A program made the translations under genes and the position numbers. From the NCBI GenBank assembly GCA_020860885.1, contig JAJBTS010000399.1, positions 1 through 6,728 of the forward strand: 6,728 bases of DNA, given 5' to 3'. Below are positions 1 to 6,728 of the stretch, piece by piece (positions within the stretch are counted from its first letter, which is position 1; the number at the start of each line of letters is the position of its first letter). The notes under the pieces are model-generated. The model saw only the letters and a program-made list of their open reading frames with translations, ran no database searches and was not told the origin of the DNA. Source of the stretch: Bacteroidales bacterium (lineage in GTDB: Bacteria > Bacteroidota > Bacteroidia > Bacteroidales > Azobacteroidaceae).

Positions 1-17
1 TTCCACTTATCAGTAAC

Positions 18-617
18 ATGAACTGGCTAGATATAATTATAATAGTCTGTTTAGCAGGAGGATTAATTAAAAGCCTGTTTGATGGTTTCATCAAACAGGT
101 CATTTCTTTTTTGGCTTTAGTTGCCGGAATCTTTTTTGCCGGCCGGTTGGCTTTTCCATTAAAAGAATTTCTATCTGAATTTTTTACGGAAAATATTTTA
201 TCCTCTCAACTTTTACTAATCCTCTCCTACATAGGGGCCTTTCTTTTAATTATAATTGCAATTAATATTATTGGACACTTAATAAGTATTGTTATTAAAT
301 CTACACCTGCAAAGCCCTTGAATATGTTACTGGGGGGCTTATTTGGATTTGCTTTGTGGATATTGTCATTAAGTATACTAATGAATGTTATAACTTTCTT
401 TGATAAAGATTATATGGTTATATCAAAACAAACACAGGATAATTCCGTTTTTTACAGTAAAGTAAGAGCTGTAATACCGACATTTTACCCTTTCATAAAA
501 GATTATTTTAACCCTAGGGATAAAGAAAATCCGGAACCTGATGATGAATTAATTGTCAGGGATTCTCAGCTTTCAACTTTCAATTTTGAACTTAATAATT
601 ATGTCAGAAGATTCTAA
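18..617 (+). CDS. cvpA: CvpA family membrane protein
   Basis: This is a 199-residue integral membrane protein resembling the CvpA (colicin V production) family. Hydrophobic segments lie at about residues 4-20, 25-46, 64-93 and 103-128, followed by a hydrophilic tail (129-199). Family-like points are the WxD near the N-terminus (W3, D5), the G-F pair at 23-24 opening the second helix, and a glycine-rich turn (G106, G107, G110) before the last helix. CvpA proteins sit in the inner membrane. Their molecular role in Bacteroidota is not established, so no reaction is assigned. ATG at 18 is chosen because it gives the usual M-x-W-x-D start; only 17 bases precede it. The end overlaps sufB by 17 bases. 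The last 15 or so residues are encoded by DNA that looks intergenic (see findings), so the tail may be poorly conserved. Family call is fairly sure; function is unknown. Confidence 0.8.
   Translation: MNWLDIIIIVCLAGGLIKSLFDGFIKQVISFLALVAGIFFAGRLAFPLKEFLSEFFTENILSSQLLLILSYIGAFLLIIIAINIIGHLISIVIKSTPAKPLNMLLGGLFGFALWILSLSILMNVITFFDKDYMVISKQTQDNSVFYSKVRAVIPTFYPFIKDYFNPRDKENPEPDDELIVRDSQLSTFNFELNNYVRRF
74..99. repeat. Perfect 11-bp inverted repeat (hairpin) within cvpA
   Basis: CCTGTTTGATG at 74-84 and CATCAAACAGG at 89-99 are exact reverse complements separated by the four bases GTTT (85-88). A G-U pair (73/100) could extend the RNA stem. On the + strand a T-rich stretch follows, with six T at 107-112, seven bases past the stem. 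On the - strand the stem is followed directly by CTTTTAATT. It overlaps cvpA codons for residues 19 to 27. The pairing is certain. Any terminator, attenuator or mRNA-stability role is inference. Confidence 0.6.
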
Positions 618-2049
618 TGATATATTGAATGAGATCACCAACAAAGATTATGAATATGGTTTTGTTACGGATATTCATACAGAATTTATACCGAAAGGTT
701 TAAATGAAGATATTGTACGTTTGATCTCTCAGAAAAAAAATGAACCTGAATGGATGCTCGATTTCAGGCTGAATGCTTATCGTCATTGGTTAACTATGCA
801 GATGCCGGATTGGGCATATCTGGACATACCTCCTATCGACTATCAGGACATCATTTATTATGCTGCTCCTAAAACAAAAAAAGGTCCTAAGGATATTTCG
901 GAAGTTGATCCTGAATTACTGAGAACTTTTGATAAGCTAGGAATTCCTTTACATGAACAGAAATTACTGAGTGGGATGGCTGTTGATGCTGTTATGGATA
1001 GTGTTTCCGTCAAAACGACTTTCAAAGAAACATTAGCAGAAAAAGGAATTGTTTTTTGTTCTTTTAGCGAAGCAGTACAAGATCACCCCGATCTTGTAAA
1101 GAAATACATGGGAAGTGTTGTGGATTATAAGGATAATTTTTTTGCTGCTCTTAATTCTGCTGTATTCAGTGACGGTTCATTTGTTTATATTCCTAAAGGA
1201 GTAAGATGTCCGATGGAACTATCTACTTATTTCCGTATCAATGCTTTGAATACCGGACAATTCGAAAGGACTTTGATTATTGCTGAAGAAGACTCCTACG
1301 TAAGCTATCTGGAAGGATGTACCGCACCCATGCGCGACGAAAATCAATTGCATGCCGCTATTGTAGAAATTGTAGTTTTAGATAGAGCTGAAGTCAAATA
1401 TTCAACGGTTCAAAACTGGTATCCCGGAGATAAAGAAGGTAAAGGAGGTATTTACAATTTTGTTACAAAGAGAGCTTTATGCAAAGGAGAAGCGTCCAAA
1501 GTATTCTGGACACAGGTAGAAACAGGTTCCGCAATAACCTGGAAATATCCCAGTTGCGTATTGGTGGGCGATAATTCTATCGGAGAATTTTATTCAGTAG
1601 CAGTAACCAATAATTTCCAGCAAGCAGATACAGGCACTAAAATGATCCACATCGGGAAAAACACAAAAAGTCGAATCGTATCGAAAGGAATATCTGCCGG
1701 AAAAAGCCAGAATAGTTACAGAGGCTTGGTAAAAATCACATCCAATGCAGATAATGCACGGAACCATTCTCAATGCGACAGCTTACTTTTAAGTGATACT
1801 TGTGGTGCACATACTTTTCCGTATATGGATATTCATAATGATACAGGCATTGTTGAACATGAAGCTACCACCTCTAAAATAAGTGAAAATCAAATATTTT
1901 ACTGCAATCAACGAGGAATTCCTACGGAAGATGCTATAGGCTTGATAGTCAATGGATATGCTAAAGAGGTATTAAACAAACTTCCTATGGAATTTGCAGT
2001 TGAAGCTCAAAAATTACTCCAGATTAGTTTAGAAGGTAGTGTAGGATGA
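601..2049 (+). CDS. sufB: Fe-S cluster assembly protein SufB
   Basis: SufB is the scaffold subunit of the cytoplasmic SufBC2D complex, on which Fe-S clusters are assembled before transfer to apoproteins. The 482-residue product is full length. It has the N-terminal helical region (about 1-130), the long beta-helix core, and the strongly conserved C-terminal helical end finishing in SLEGSVG. By alignment from memory with E. coli SufB, the proposed sulfur-accepting cysteine is C240 (in YLEGCTAP). The cluster/sulfur site residues are C392 (in QCDS) and E421 (in EHEATTS). All are intact. The open frame extends upstream to 553, but ATG at 601 gives a typical MSEDSNDI start and avoids a 65-base overlap with cvpA; the remaining overlap is 17 bases. 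There is no Shine-Dalgarno sequence; the A/T-rich leader is usual for Bacteroidota. sufC follows after 19 bases. No IscR/SufR site is visible. Identification is secure. Confidence 0.97.
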   Translation: MSEDSNDILNEITNKDYEYGFVTDIHTEFIPKGLNEDIVRLISQKKNEPEWMLDFRLNAYRHWLTMQMPDWAYLDIPPIDYQDIIYYAAPKTKKGPKDISEVDPELLRTFDKLGIPLHEQKLLSGMAVDAVMDSVSVKTTFKETLAEKGIVFCSFSEAVQDHPDLVKKYMGSVVDYKDNFFAALNSAVFSDGSFVYIPKGVRCPMELSTYFRINALNTGQFERTLIIAEEDSYVSYLEGCTAPMRDENQLHAAIVEIVVLDRAEVKYSTVQNWYPGDKEGKGGIYNFVTKRALCKGEASKVFWTQVETGSAITWKYPSCVLVGDNSIGEFYSVAVTNNFQQADTGTKMIHIGKNTKSRIVSKGISAGKSQNSYRGLVKITSNADNARNHSQCDSLLLSDTCGAHTFPYMDIHNDTGIVEHEATTSKISENQIFYCNQRGIPTEDAIGLIVNGYAKEVLNKLPMEFAVEAQKLLQISLEGSVG

Positions 2050-2068
2050 AAATTAATCAAAAATGAAA

Positions 2069-2806
2069 ATGTTAATAATAAAAGAATTACATGCTTCCAT
2101 TAATGGAAAAGAAATATTAAAAGGCATTAATCTTGAAGTGAACGCAGGCGAGATACATGCTATCATGGGCCCTAATGGCTCGGGAAAAAGTACTCTCTCT
2201 GCAGTATTGGTTGGAAATCCCGCCTTTGAAGTTACCAAAGGAGAAGTTATTTTTCAGGGAGAAAATTTATTGGAAATGGCTCCTGAAGAAAGATCTTGTA
2301 AAGGCATGTTTTTAAGTTTCCAATATCCGGTTGAGATACCAGGGGTAAGCATGGTGAATTTTATGCGGACTGCTGTAAATGAACATAAGAAATGTAAAGG
2401 AGAAGCTCCGCTGAGTGCCGGTGAATTCTTAAAAATGATGCGGGAAAAGCAATCCATTGTAGAGATGGATAAAAATTTGGTTAACCGTTCTGTCAATGAA
2501 GGTTTCTCAGGTGGAGAAAAGAAAAGGAATGAAATTTTCCAGATGGCTATGCTAGAACCTAAACTGGCTATCTTAGACGAAACAGACAGCGGTTTAGATA
2601 TTGATGCTCTTCGTATTGTAGCAAACGGAGTGAATAAATTAAAAAGTCCGGACACTGCAACAATAGTCATTACCCACTATCAACGCCTATTAGATTATAT
2701 AAAACCAGATGTAGTACATGTTTTATATAATGGACAGATCATTAGAACCGGAGGACCAAAGCTTGCGTTAGAATTAGAAGAAAAAGGATACGATTGGCTG
2801 AAATGA
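2069..2806 (+). CDS. sufC: Fe-S cluster assembly ATPase SufC
   Basis: SufC is the ABC-type ATPase of the SufBC2D complex. ATP binding drives SufC dimerisation and opens the SufB-SufD interface for cluster assembly. The 245-residue protein has all nucleotide-binding elements: Walker A GPNGSGKS (34-41), Q-loop Q85 in LSFQYP, ABC signature FSGGE (146-150) followed by KKRNE, Walker B LAILDE (166-171) with the SufC-typical TDSGLD D-loop, and the switch histidine H203 in ITHYQ. There is no membrane domain, as expected for this soluble subfamily. Two in-frame ATGs exist, at 2063 and 2069. The second is preferred because SufC proteins usually begin directly with M-L-x-I-K; the first would add two residues. 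The gene ends in ATGA, so its stop overlaps the sufD start by four bases, indicating translational coupling. Identification is secure; only the start is ambiguous. Confidence 0.96.
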   Translation: MLIIKELHASINGKEILKGINLEVNAGEIHAIMGPNGSGKSTLSAVLVGNPAFEVTKGEVIFQGENLLEMAPEERSCKGMFLSFQYPVEIPGVSMVNFMRTAVNEHKKCKGEAPLSAGEFLKMMREKQSIVEMDKNLVNRSVNEGFSGGEKKRNEIFQMAMLEPKLAILDETDSGLDIDALRIVANGVNKLKSPDTATIVITHYQRLLDYIKPDVVHVLYNGQIIRTGGPKLALELEEKGYDWLK

Positions 2807-4128
2807 AACAATATATAGATTTTTTCAAAACTCAACGGAAACAGATCGATGCTTCTTGTTCATCTCTTGTCAACTCTTACAGGGATGAAGCTTTTGCTTC
2901 ATTTGAAGAGACTGGATTTCCGATATTTAAATCGGAGGAATATCAGCATACGAATATAGCCGAATTATTGGATACGGATTTCGGATTTTATTTAAATTAC
3001 AAAGGAGAAAGTATAGATCCCCATAAATTATTCCATTGTAATATACCTAATTTATCTTCCTCTCCACATTTTATAATAAACGGACATTTTTATAAAGAAA
3101 AGAACAATCGCAACTTACCGGACAAAGTCTTCTCGGGAAGTCTAAACACTTTTGCCGAAGAATATCCCGATATATTTTCGAAATATTACAATAAGTTAGC
3201 TGAAGAGAAAGGGAATGGGCTCACTGCACTTAATACTATGTTCGTACAGGATGGATATGTTTTATACGTTCCAAAGAATATTATTATCGATCATCCTATA
3301 CAATTAACAAATATCTTTAACGGGAAGATTGACGCTTTAATCAACCGGAGAATCCTGATTATTATAGAAGCTGGTTCACAAGCCAAAATATTAATTTGCG
3401 ATCATTCTACGGAAAAAGAACCATTGTACGCAGCAACCCAGATTACCGAGATATTTGTAGAAGAAAATGCTGTCCTGGATTTTTACGAATTGGAAGAAAG
3501 TTCAAAACGGACCATCCGCTTAGCAGATAATTTTGTTCAGCAATCTACTTCCTCCAATGTAATGATCAATAATATTACACTAAATAATGGTGTAACACGT
3601 AATAATTATTACATTGATCTGGATGGAGAATTTGCAGAAACTTATTTGTATGGAATGGCTATTGTAGATGATACTCAAAAAATAGACAACCATTCTGTAA
3701 TTTTTCACAATGTACCCAATTGCCAAAGCAATGAGTTGTTCAAATATGTATTAGATGAACAGTCGTTGGGAGTTTTCAGTGGCAAAATAATAGTTGCTGA
3801 AAATGCTCAAAAGACCCAGGCCTATCAGAATAATAAGAATCTACTGGGAAGTAAAGAATGTAAGATGTATTCTAAGCCTCAACTGATTATAAATGCAGAT
3901 GATGTTAAATGTTCGCATGGGATGACTACAGGTCAGTTAGATGAATCTGCTTTATTCTATATGCGTTCCAGAGGAATTCCCAAAGAAGAGGCAATCTTAT
4001 TACTCAAATATGCCTTTACAGACGACGTTATTCAAGGTATTCGTCTGGATACTTTAAAAGAACGCTTAAAAATGCTTATTGAAAAAAGATTCAGAGGAGA
4101 ATTAATCAGATGTCAGGAATGTATTTAA
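2803..4128 (+). CDS. sufD: Fe-S cluster assembly protein SufD
   Basis: SufD is the SufB paralogue that completes the SufBC2D scaffold and is needed for iron acquisition and cluster formation at the SufB-SufD interface. The 441-residue product is divergent in its first 130 residues, as is common. It is clear in the beta-helix core and in the C-terminal part (CSHGMTTGQLDE at 370-381, YMRSRGIPKEEA at 386-397). H372 corresponds to E. coli SufD H360, the proposed cluster-site residue that faces SufB. ATG at 2803 lies in an ATGA overlap with the sufC stop. A TTG nine bases earlier is also open but less likely. The end is unusual: the last residues RCQECI carry a CxxC pair (C437, C440), and the final 19 bases overlap sufS. 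Function is secure by family and context; the role of the cysteine tail is unknown. Confidence 0.95.
   Translation: MKQYIDFFKTQRKQIDASCSSLVNSYRDEAFASFEETGFPIFKSEEYQHTNIAELLDTDFGFYLNYKGESIDPHKLFHCNIPNLSSSPHFIINGHFYKEKNNRNLPDKVFSGSLNTFAEEYPDIFSKYYNKLAEEKGNGLTALNTMFVQDGYVLYVPKNIIIDHPIQLTNIFNGKIDALINRRILIIIEAGSQAKILICDHSTEKEPLYAATQITEIFVEENAVLDFYELEESSKRTIRLADNFVQQSTSSNVMINNITLNNGVTRNNYYIDLDGEFAETYLYGMAIVDDTQKIDNHSVIFHNVPNCQSNELFKYVLDEQSLGVFSGKIIVAENAQKTQAYQNNKNLLGSKECKMYSKPQLIINADDVKCSHGMTTGQLDESALFYMRSRGIPKEEAILLLKYAFTDDVIQGIRLDTLKERLKMLIEKRFRGELIRCQECI
4093..4100 (+). promoter_or_regulatory. Possible Shine-Dalgarno sequence for sufS
   Basis: AGAGGAGA lies nine bases before the ATG at 4110, inside the 3' end of sufD. 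It is the only start in this window with a convincing purine-rich ribosome-binding sequence; the others are A/T-rich. It favours 4110 over 4119 as the sufS start. Because the bases also encode sufD residues and Bacteroidota rely little on such sites, the match may be incidental. Confidence 0.4.
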
Positions 4129-5339
4129 ATATAGAGGAAATAAGAAAAGACTTTCCAATACTAAAACAGGAAGTATATGGTAAGCCTTTGGTTTATTTGG
4201 ACAATGCTGCAACTACACAAAAACCTCTTCCTGTTATCAGGAAGATAGAAGAAGTATATTCAACTATCAATGCAAATATTCATCGGGGTGTACATCGATT
4301 AAGTCAGTTAGCGACTGAGTCTCATGAAGAAGCCCGAAAAACGGTTCAGGAATACATTAATGCAGCCAGTTCCAATGAGATTATTTTTACCCGGGGCGCT
4401 ACAGAATCCATTAATCTTATAGCTTCCTCGTTTTGTAAATCACAATGCAGACCGGGAGATGAAATCATTCTGACGACAATGGAGCATCATGCAAATATTG
4501 TTCCCTGGCAACTTCAGGAAGATAATACAGGTATCAAAATTCAGGTTGTTCCTGTAACGGAGAAAGGAGAGATACACCTGGAAGATATAGAAGAACTTAT
4601 CTCTTCTAAAACAAGACTTATTTCTTTAACACATATTTCAAATGTTCTTGGAACTATCAATCCTGTCTCGGATGTAATAAAACTGGCACACAATTACAAT
4701 ATTCCTGTACTATTGGATGCGGCTCAATCGGTTCAACACATTCCTATAGATGTACAGTCTTTGAATTGTGATTTTCTGGCTTTTTCTTCTCATAAAATGT
4801 ATGGTCCGACTGGAATTGGCATTCTTTATGGGAAAGAACAATGGTTGGAAAAACTCCCGCCTTATCAGGGAGGAGGAGAGATGATTGCTCATGTCAGTTT
4901 CCAAAAGACTACATTCAACGAATTACCTTTCAAATTTGAAGCAGGTACACCTGACTATGTAGGGTCTACGGCACTTGCAGAAGCTATACATTATATTAAT
5001 AATATTGGATTATCCTCTATCAATCAGTATGAAAAACATCTTTTGGATTATGCTACAAGAAAGCTATCTCTTATTGATGGAATGCAGATCATAGGCACTT
5101 CTGAACATAAAAGCTCGGTTATTTCATTTCTAGTTGGCGGAATTCATCCTTATGATATGGGGATGCTTTTAGACCGTTTAGGAATAGCCGTAAGAACCGG
5201 GCATCACTGTGCACAACCATTGATGGAAGTCTTCGGCATTGAAGGTACTCTTCGGGCTTCTTTCGCTTTTTACAATACTGAGGAAGAAATAGACATCCTG
5301 GTTGCAGGGATAGAAAAAGTTGCTAAGATGCTTTCATAA
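4110..5339 (+). CDS. sufS: Cysteine desulfurase SufS (type II)
   Basis: SufS is a PLP-dependent cytoplasmic enzyme that converts L-cysteine to L-alanine. It leaves a persulfide on its active-site cysteine and passes the sulfur on to SufBC2D, normally through SufE or SufU. The 409-residue length is typical. Visible active-site features are [10 protein letters not shown] (30-39), the PLP-stacking histidine in [10 protein letters not shown] (H126), D203 in LLDAAQS, the PLP Schiff-base lysine K229 in SSHKMYGP, and the catalytic cysteine C367 in RTGHHCAQP. The short RxGHHCA loop marks the type II (SufS/CsdA) rather than the IscS class. ATG at 4110 is supported by a purine-rich AGAGGAGA at 4093-4100 with a nine-base spacer, although ATG at 4119 is possible. 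It overlaps sufD by 19 (or 10) bases and shares one base with rnhB. No SufE or SufU gene is present in the window. Confidence 0.96.
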   Translation: MSGMYLNIEEIRKDFPILKQEVYGKPLVYLDNAATTQKPLPVIRKIEEVYSTINANIHRGVHRLSQLATESHEEARKTVQEYINAASSNEIIFTRGATESINLIASSFCKSQCRPGDEIILTTMEHHANIVPWQLQEDNTGIKIQVVPVTEKGEIHLEDIEELISSKTRLISLTHISNVLGTINPVSDVIKLAHNYNIPVLLDAAQSVQHIPIDVQSLNCDFLAFSSHKMYGPTGIGILYGKEQWLEKLPPYQGGGEMIAHVSFQKTTFNELPFKFEAGTPDYVGSTALAEAIHYINNIGLSSINQYEKHLLDYATRKLSLIDGMQIIGTSEHKSSVISFLVGGIHPYDMGMLLDRLGIAVRTGHHCAQPLMEVFGIEGTLRASFAFYNTEEEIDILVAGIEKVAKMLS

Positions 5340-5944
5340 TGCTGTTATCTCATTTAAATAAAGATCTCATTGAAGCAGGTTGTGATGAAGCCGGAAGAGG
5401 ATGTCTGGCAGGAGCTGTTTTTGCAGCAGCAGTAATTCTGCCTAAAGGATTTATTTGTGAAGGATTAAATGACTCCAAACAATTATCCGAAAAGCAAAGA
5501 GAAGCATTACGTCCTATCATAGAAAGAGAAGCGTTAGCATGGGCCATCGGAACCGTTTCACCTGAAGAGATCGACAAAATCAACATATTAAATGCTTCAT
5601 TTTTGGCTATGCACCGAGCAATAGACCAATTGACTATTTTGCCTGAACATCTTTTGATCGACGGAAATCGCTTTAAAAAATATAGAAATATACCTCATAC
5701 TACTGTTATTAAAGGGGATGGAAAGTATTTGTCCATTGCTGCCGCTTCTATCCTGGCAAAAACGTATAGAGATGAATATATGGTAGAATTACACCAAAAA
5801 CATCCCTTTTACGGATGGAATAAAAATAAAGGTTATCCTACGAAAATTCACCGCAAAGGGATAAAAGATTTTGGAAGGACTCCTTATCACCGTCTAAGTT
5901 TTACTCTATTGCAAGACACTCAGCAATTATCTCTCAATTTCTAA
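5339..5944 (+). CDS. rnhB: Ribonuclease HII
   Basis: RNase HII cleaves the RNA strand of RNA-DNA hybrids and nicks 5' of single ribonucleotides misincorporated in DNA, starting ribonucleotide excision repair in the cytoplasm. The 201-residue protein is full length. The four metal-binding acidic residues are visible: D16 and E17 in GCDEAGRG, D108 in LLIDGN, and D145 in AKTYRDEYM. Other family marks are the GRG substrate loop (19-21), NDSKQLSE (44-51), [17 protein letters not shown] (125-141) and [11 protein letters not shown] towards the C-terminus. The start ATG shares one A with the sufS stop (TAATG), so translation is probably coupled and rnhB is likely transcribed with the suf genes. No terminator is visible between rnhB and the next gene, 11 bases on. 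Identification is secure. Confidence 0.96.
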   Translation: MLLSHLNKDLIEAGCDEAGRGCLAGAVFAAAVILPKGFICEGLNDSKQLSEKQREALRPIIEREALAWAIGTVSPEEIDKINILNASFLAMHRAIDQLTILPEHLLIDGNRFKKYRNIPHTTVIKGDGKYLSIAAASILAKTYRDEYMVELHQKHPFYGWNKNKGYPTKIHRKGIKDFGRTPYHRLSFTLLQDTQQLSLNF

Positions 5945-5955
5945 TCATATTTTAC

Positions 5956-6728
5956 TTGGAATCTTTTGAAAAAAATAGTACGGTTCATGAAATTGAATGC
6001 CAAACAGCATTAAATAAATTAAAACGTAAATTACCCTATAGCTGGGATCTGAATATCTATCGGGGTTGTAAGCATGGTTGCAGGTATTGTTTTGCTATGT
6101 ATACACATAAATATCTGAATGATGAGGATTACTTCAATAATATTTACGTCAAAACCAATGTAGTAGAATGTCTTGAAAATGAATTAAGACACAAAAGCGG
6201 GAAAAGATAAATATTTAATCTTGGAGGAGTTACAGACAACTATCAATCATTGGAAGAACAATATCAGTTTATGCCTGAAATATTAAAACTACTTATAAAG
6301 TATAAAACTCCAGCAATTATTTCTACGAAATCCGATCTAGTTTTACGGGATTACTATTTGATTGATGAACTTTCCAGAATAACTTATATTAATATAGCTG
6401 CTACTATTACAACCATGGACGAAGAAATTCGTAAGAAAATAGAACCTAATGGCAGCCCTTCCTTTAACCGGTTCAAGGTTTTAAAAGAATTCCGCAAAAC
6501 CAATGCCTCTATAGGACTCCACACAATGCCCATTATCCCCTACATTACCGATTCTTCTGAAAATCTGGAGGCATTATGCCATTACGCAAAAGACAGTAAT
6601 GTTCATTATATGTTACCCGGAACTCTTTATTTGAGGGGGAAAACCCGAAATGTCTTTTTACAATTTATAGAAAAAGAATTTCCTGGATTATACGATAAAA
6701 TAAAAAAAACATATAAAACAGGAAGTGC
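5956..6728 (+). pseudogene. SPL-family radical SAM gene, broken by in-frame TAA; runs off window
   Basis: The frame encodes a radical-SAM protein of the spore-photoproduct-lyase-like group (SplB, 'DNA repair photolyase', COG1533-type). Family members bind a [4Fe-4S] cluster and cleave S-adenosylmethionine; the substrate of the non-sporulating Bacteroidota branch is not known to me. The first 84 codons carry the cluster motif CxxxCxxC (C38, C42, C45 in YRGCKHGCRYC). Codon 85 (6208-6210) is TAA. The same frame then continues without a stop for 172 codons to the edge. That part holds NLGGVTDNYQ (a GGE-like SAM-binding region), STKSDLVLRD, and PYITDSSENLEAL before a C-terminal part cut off by the window. 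No ATG fits the N-terminus; TTG at 5956 is the nearest usable start. The unbroken frame on both sides means a substitution, not a simple indel. It may be a recent pseudogene, a sequencing error, or a real split; a pseudogene or error is most likely. Confidence 0.8.
6208..6210 (+). other. Premature in-frame ochre stop in the radical-SAM gene
   Basis: TAA follows codons reading KSGKR and precedes IFNLGGVTDNY in the same frame. It falls between the CxxxCxxC motif and the GG SAM-binding region, so the 84-residue product cannot form the radical-SAM barrel. TAA is used as the ordinary stop of cvpA, sufD, sufS and rnhB in this window, so codon reassignment is excluded. Confidence 0.85.

Noticed and set aside
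1..21. Possible 3' end of an upstream gene, e.g. a frame ending at TAA 14-16 or one ending at TGA 19-21 in an ATGA overlap with cvpA
   Set aside because: Only 5-6 codons are visible in either frame, and neither ending is recognisable. In Bacteroidales infB is often upstream, but these residues do not show it.
553..600. An N-terminal extension of SufB by 16 residues
   Set aside because: It would overlap cvpA by 65 bases and adds residues not typical of SufB; ATG at 601 fits the family.
2053..2670. Minus-strand open frames opposite sufC
   Set aside because: They are antisense shadows of a highly conserved coding region, with no recognisable protein features or start context.
3575..3612. A 14-bp perfect palindrome (GTAATAATTATTAC, 3599-3612) and a short TTACAC/GTGTAA pair in sufD
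   Set aside because: They lie in an asparagine-rich, AT-rich coding stretch of sufD, where A/T palindromes are expected by chance. They are not near any start or stop.
4710..5586. Minus-strand open frames opposite sufS and rnhB
   Set aside because: They are short, low-complexity translations lying entirely within secure + strand genes.
5945..5955. A terminator between rnhB and the radical SAM gene
   Set aside because: The 11-base gap holds no inverted repeat and only a short run of T.
6205..6240. Stop-codon recoding (selenocysteine or similar) at 6208
   Set aside because: The codon is TAA, which is not used for selenocysteine or pyrrolysine, and I see no strong stem-loop directly after it.

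Overview
This AT-rich window reads as a single-strand, tightly packed gene run from a member of the Bacteroidota, most likely the order Bacteroidales. That placement is an inference from three things: the character of the SufB/SufC/SufS/RNase HII sequences, the gene order cvpA-sufB-sufC-sufD-sufS, and A/T-rich start regions with almost no Shine-Dalgarno sequences. I cannot place the genus. All genes are on the + strand and there is no gene-free stretch longer than about 20 bases.

Layout: positions 18-617 encode a four-helix CvpA-family membrane protein. Its last 17 bases overlap the start of sufB (601-2049). Then follow sufC (2069-2806), sufD (2803-4128, sharing ATGA with sufC), sufS (4110-5339, overlapping sufD by 19 bases) and rnhB (5339-5944, sharing the A of TAATG with sufS). 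Eleven bases after rnhB begins a radical-SAM gene of the spore-photoproduct-lyase-like (SPL/SplB) family. It is interrupted by an in-frame TAA at 6208-6210, but the same frame stays open and recognisable to the window edge.

Function: SufB, SufC and SufD form the ATP-dependent scaffold complex that assembles iron-sulfur clusters. SufS is the type II cysteine desulfurase that supplies sulfur. All catalytic and ligand residues I checked are present. SufE/SufU and SufA-type partners are not in the window. RNase HII removes ribonucleotides from DNA and looks translationally coupled to the suf genes. The CvpA-like protein is of unclear role and is probably only co-transcribed.

Assessment: this is mostly ordinary housekeeping DNA. 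I do not see a new defence, mobile or regulatory system. The points worth a second look are the nonsense-interrupted SPL-family gene with a TTG start, a perfect 11-bp hairpin early in cvpA flanked by T-rich tracts on both strands, a CxxC tail on SufD encoded largely inside the sufS overlap, and an intergenic-looking cvpA 3' end that runs into sufB.
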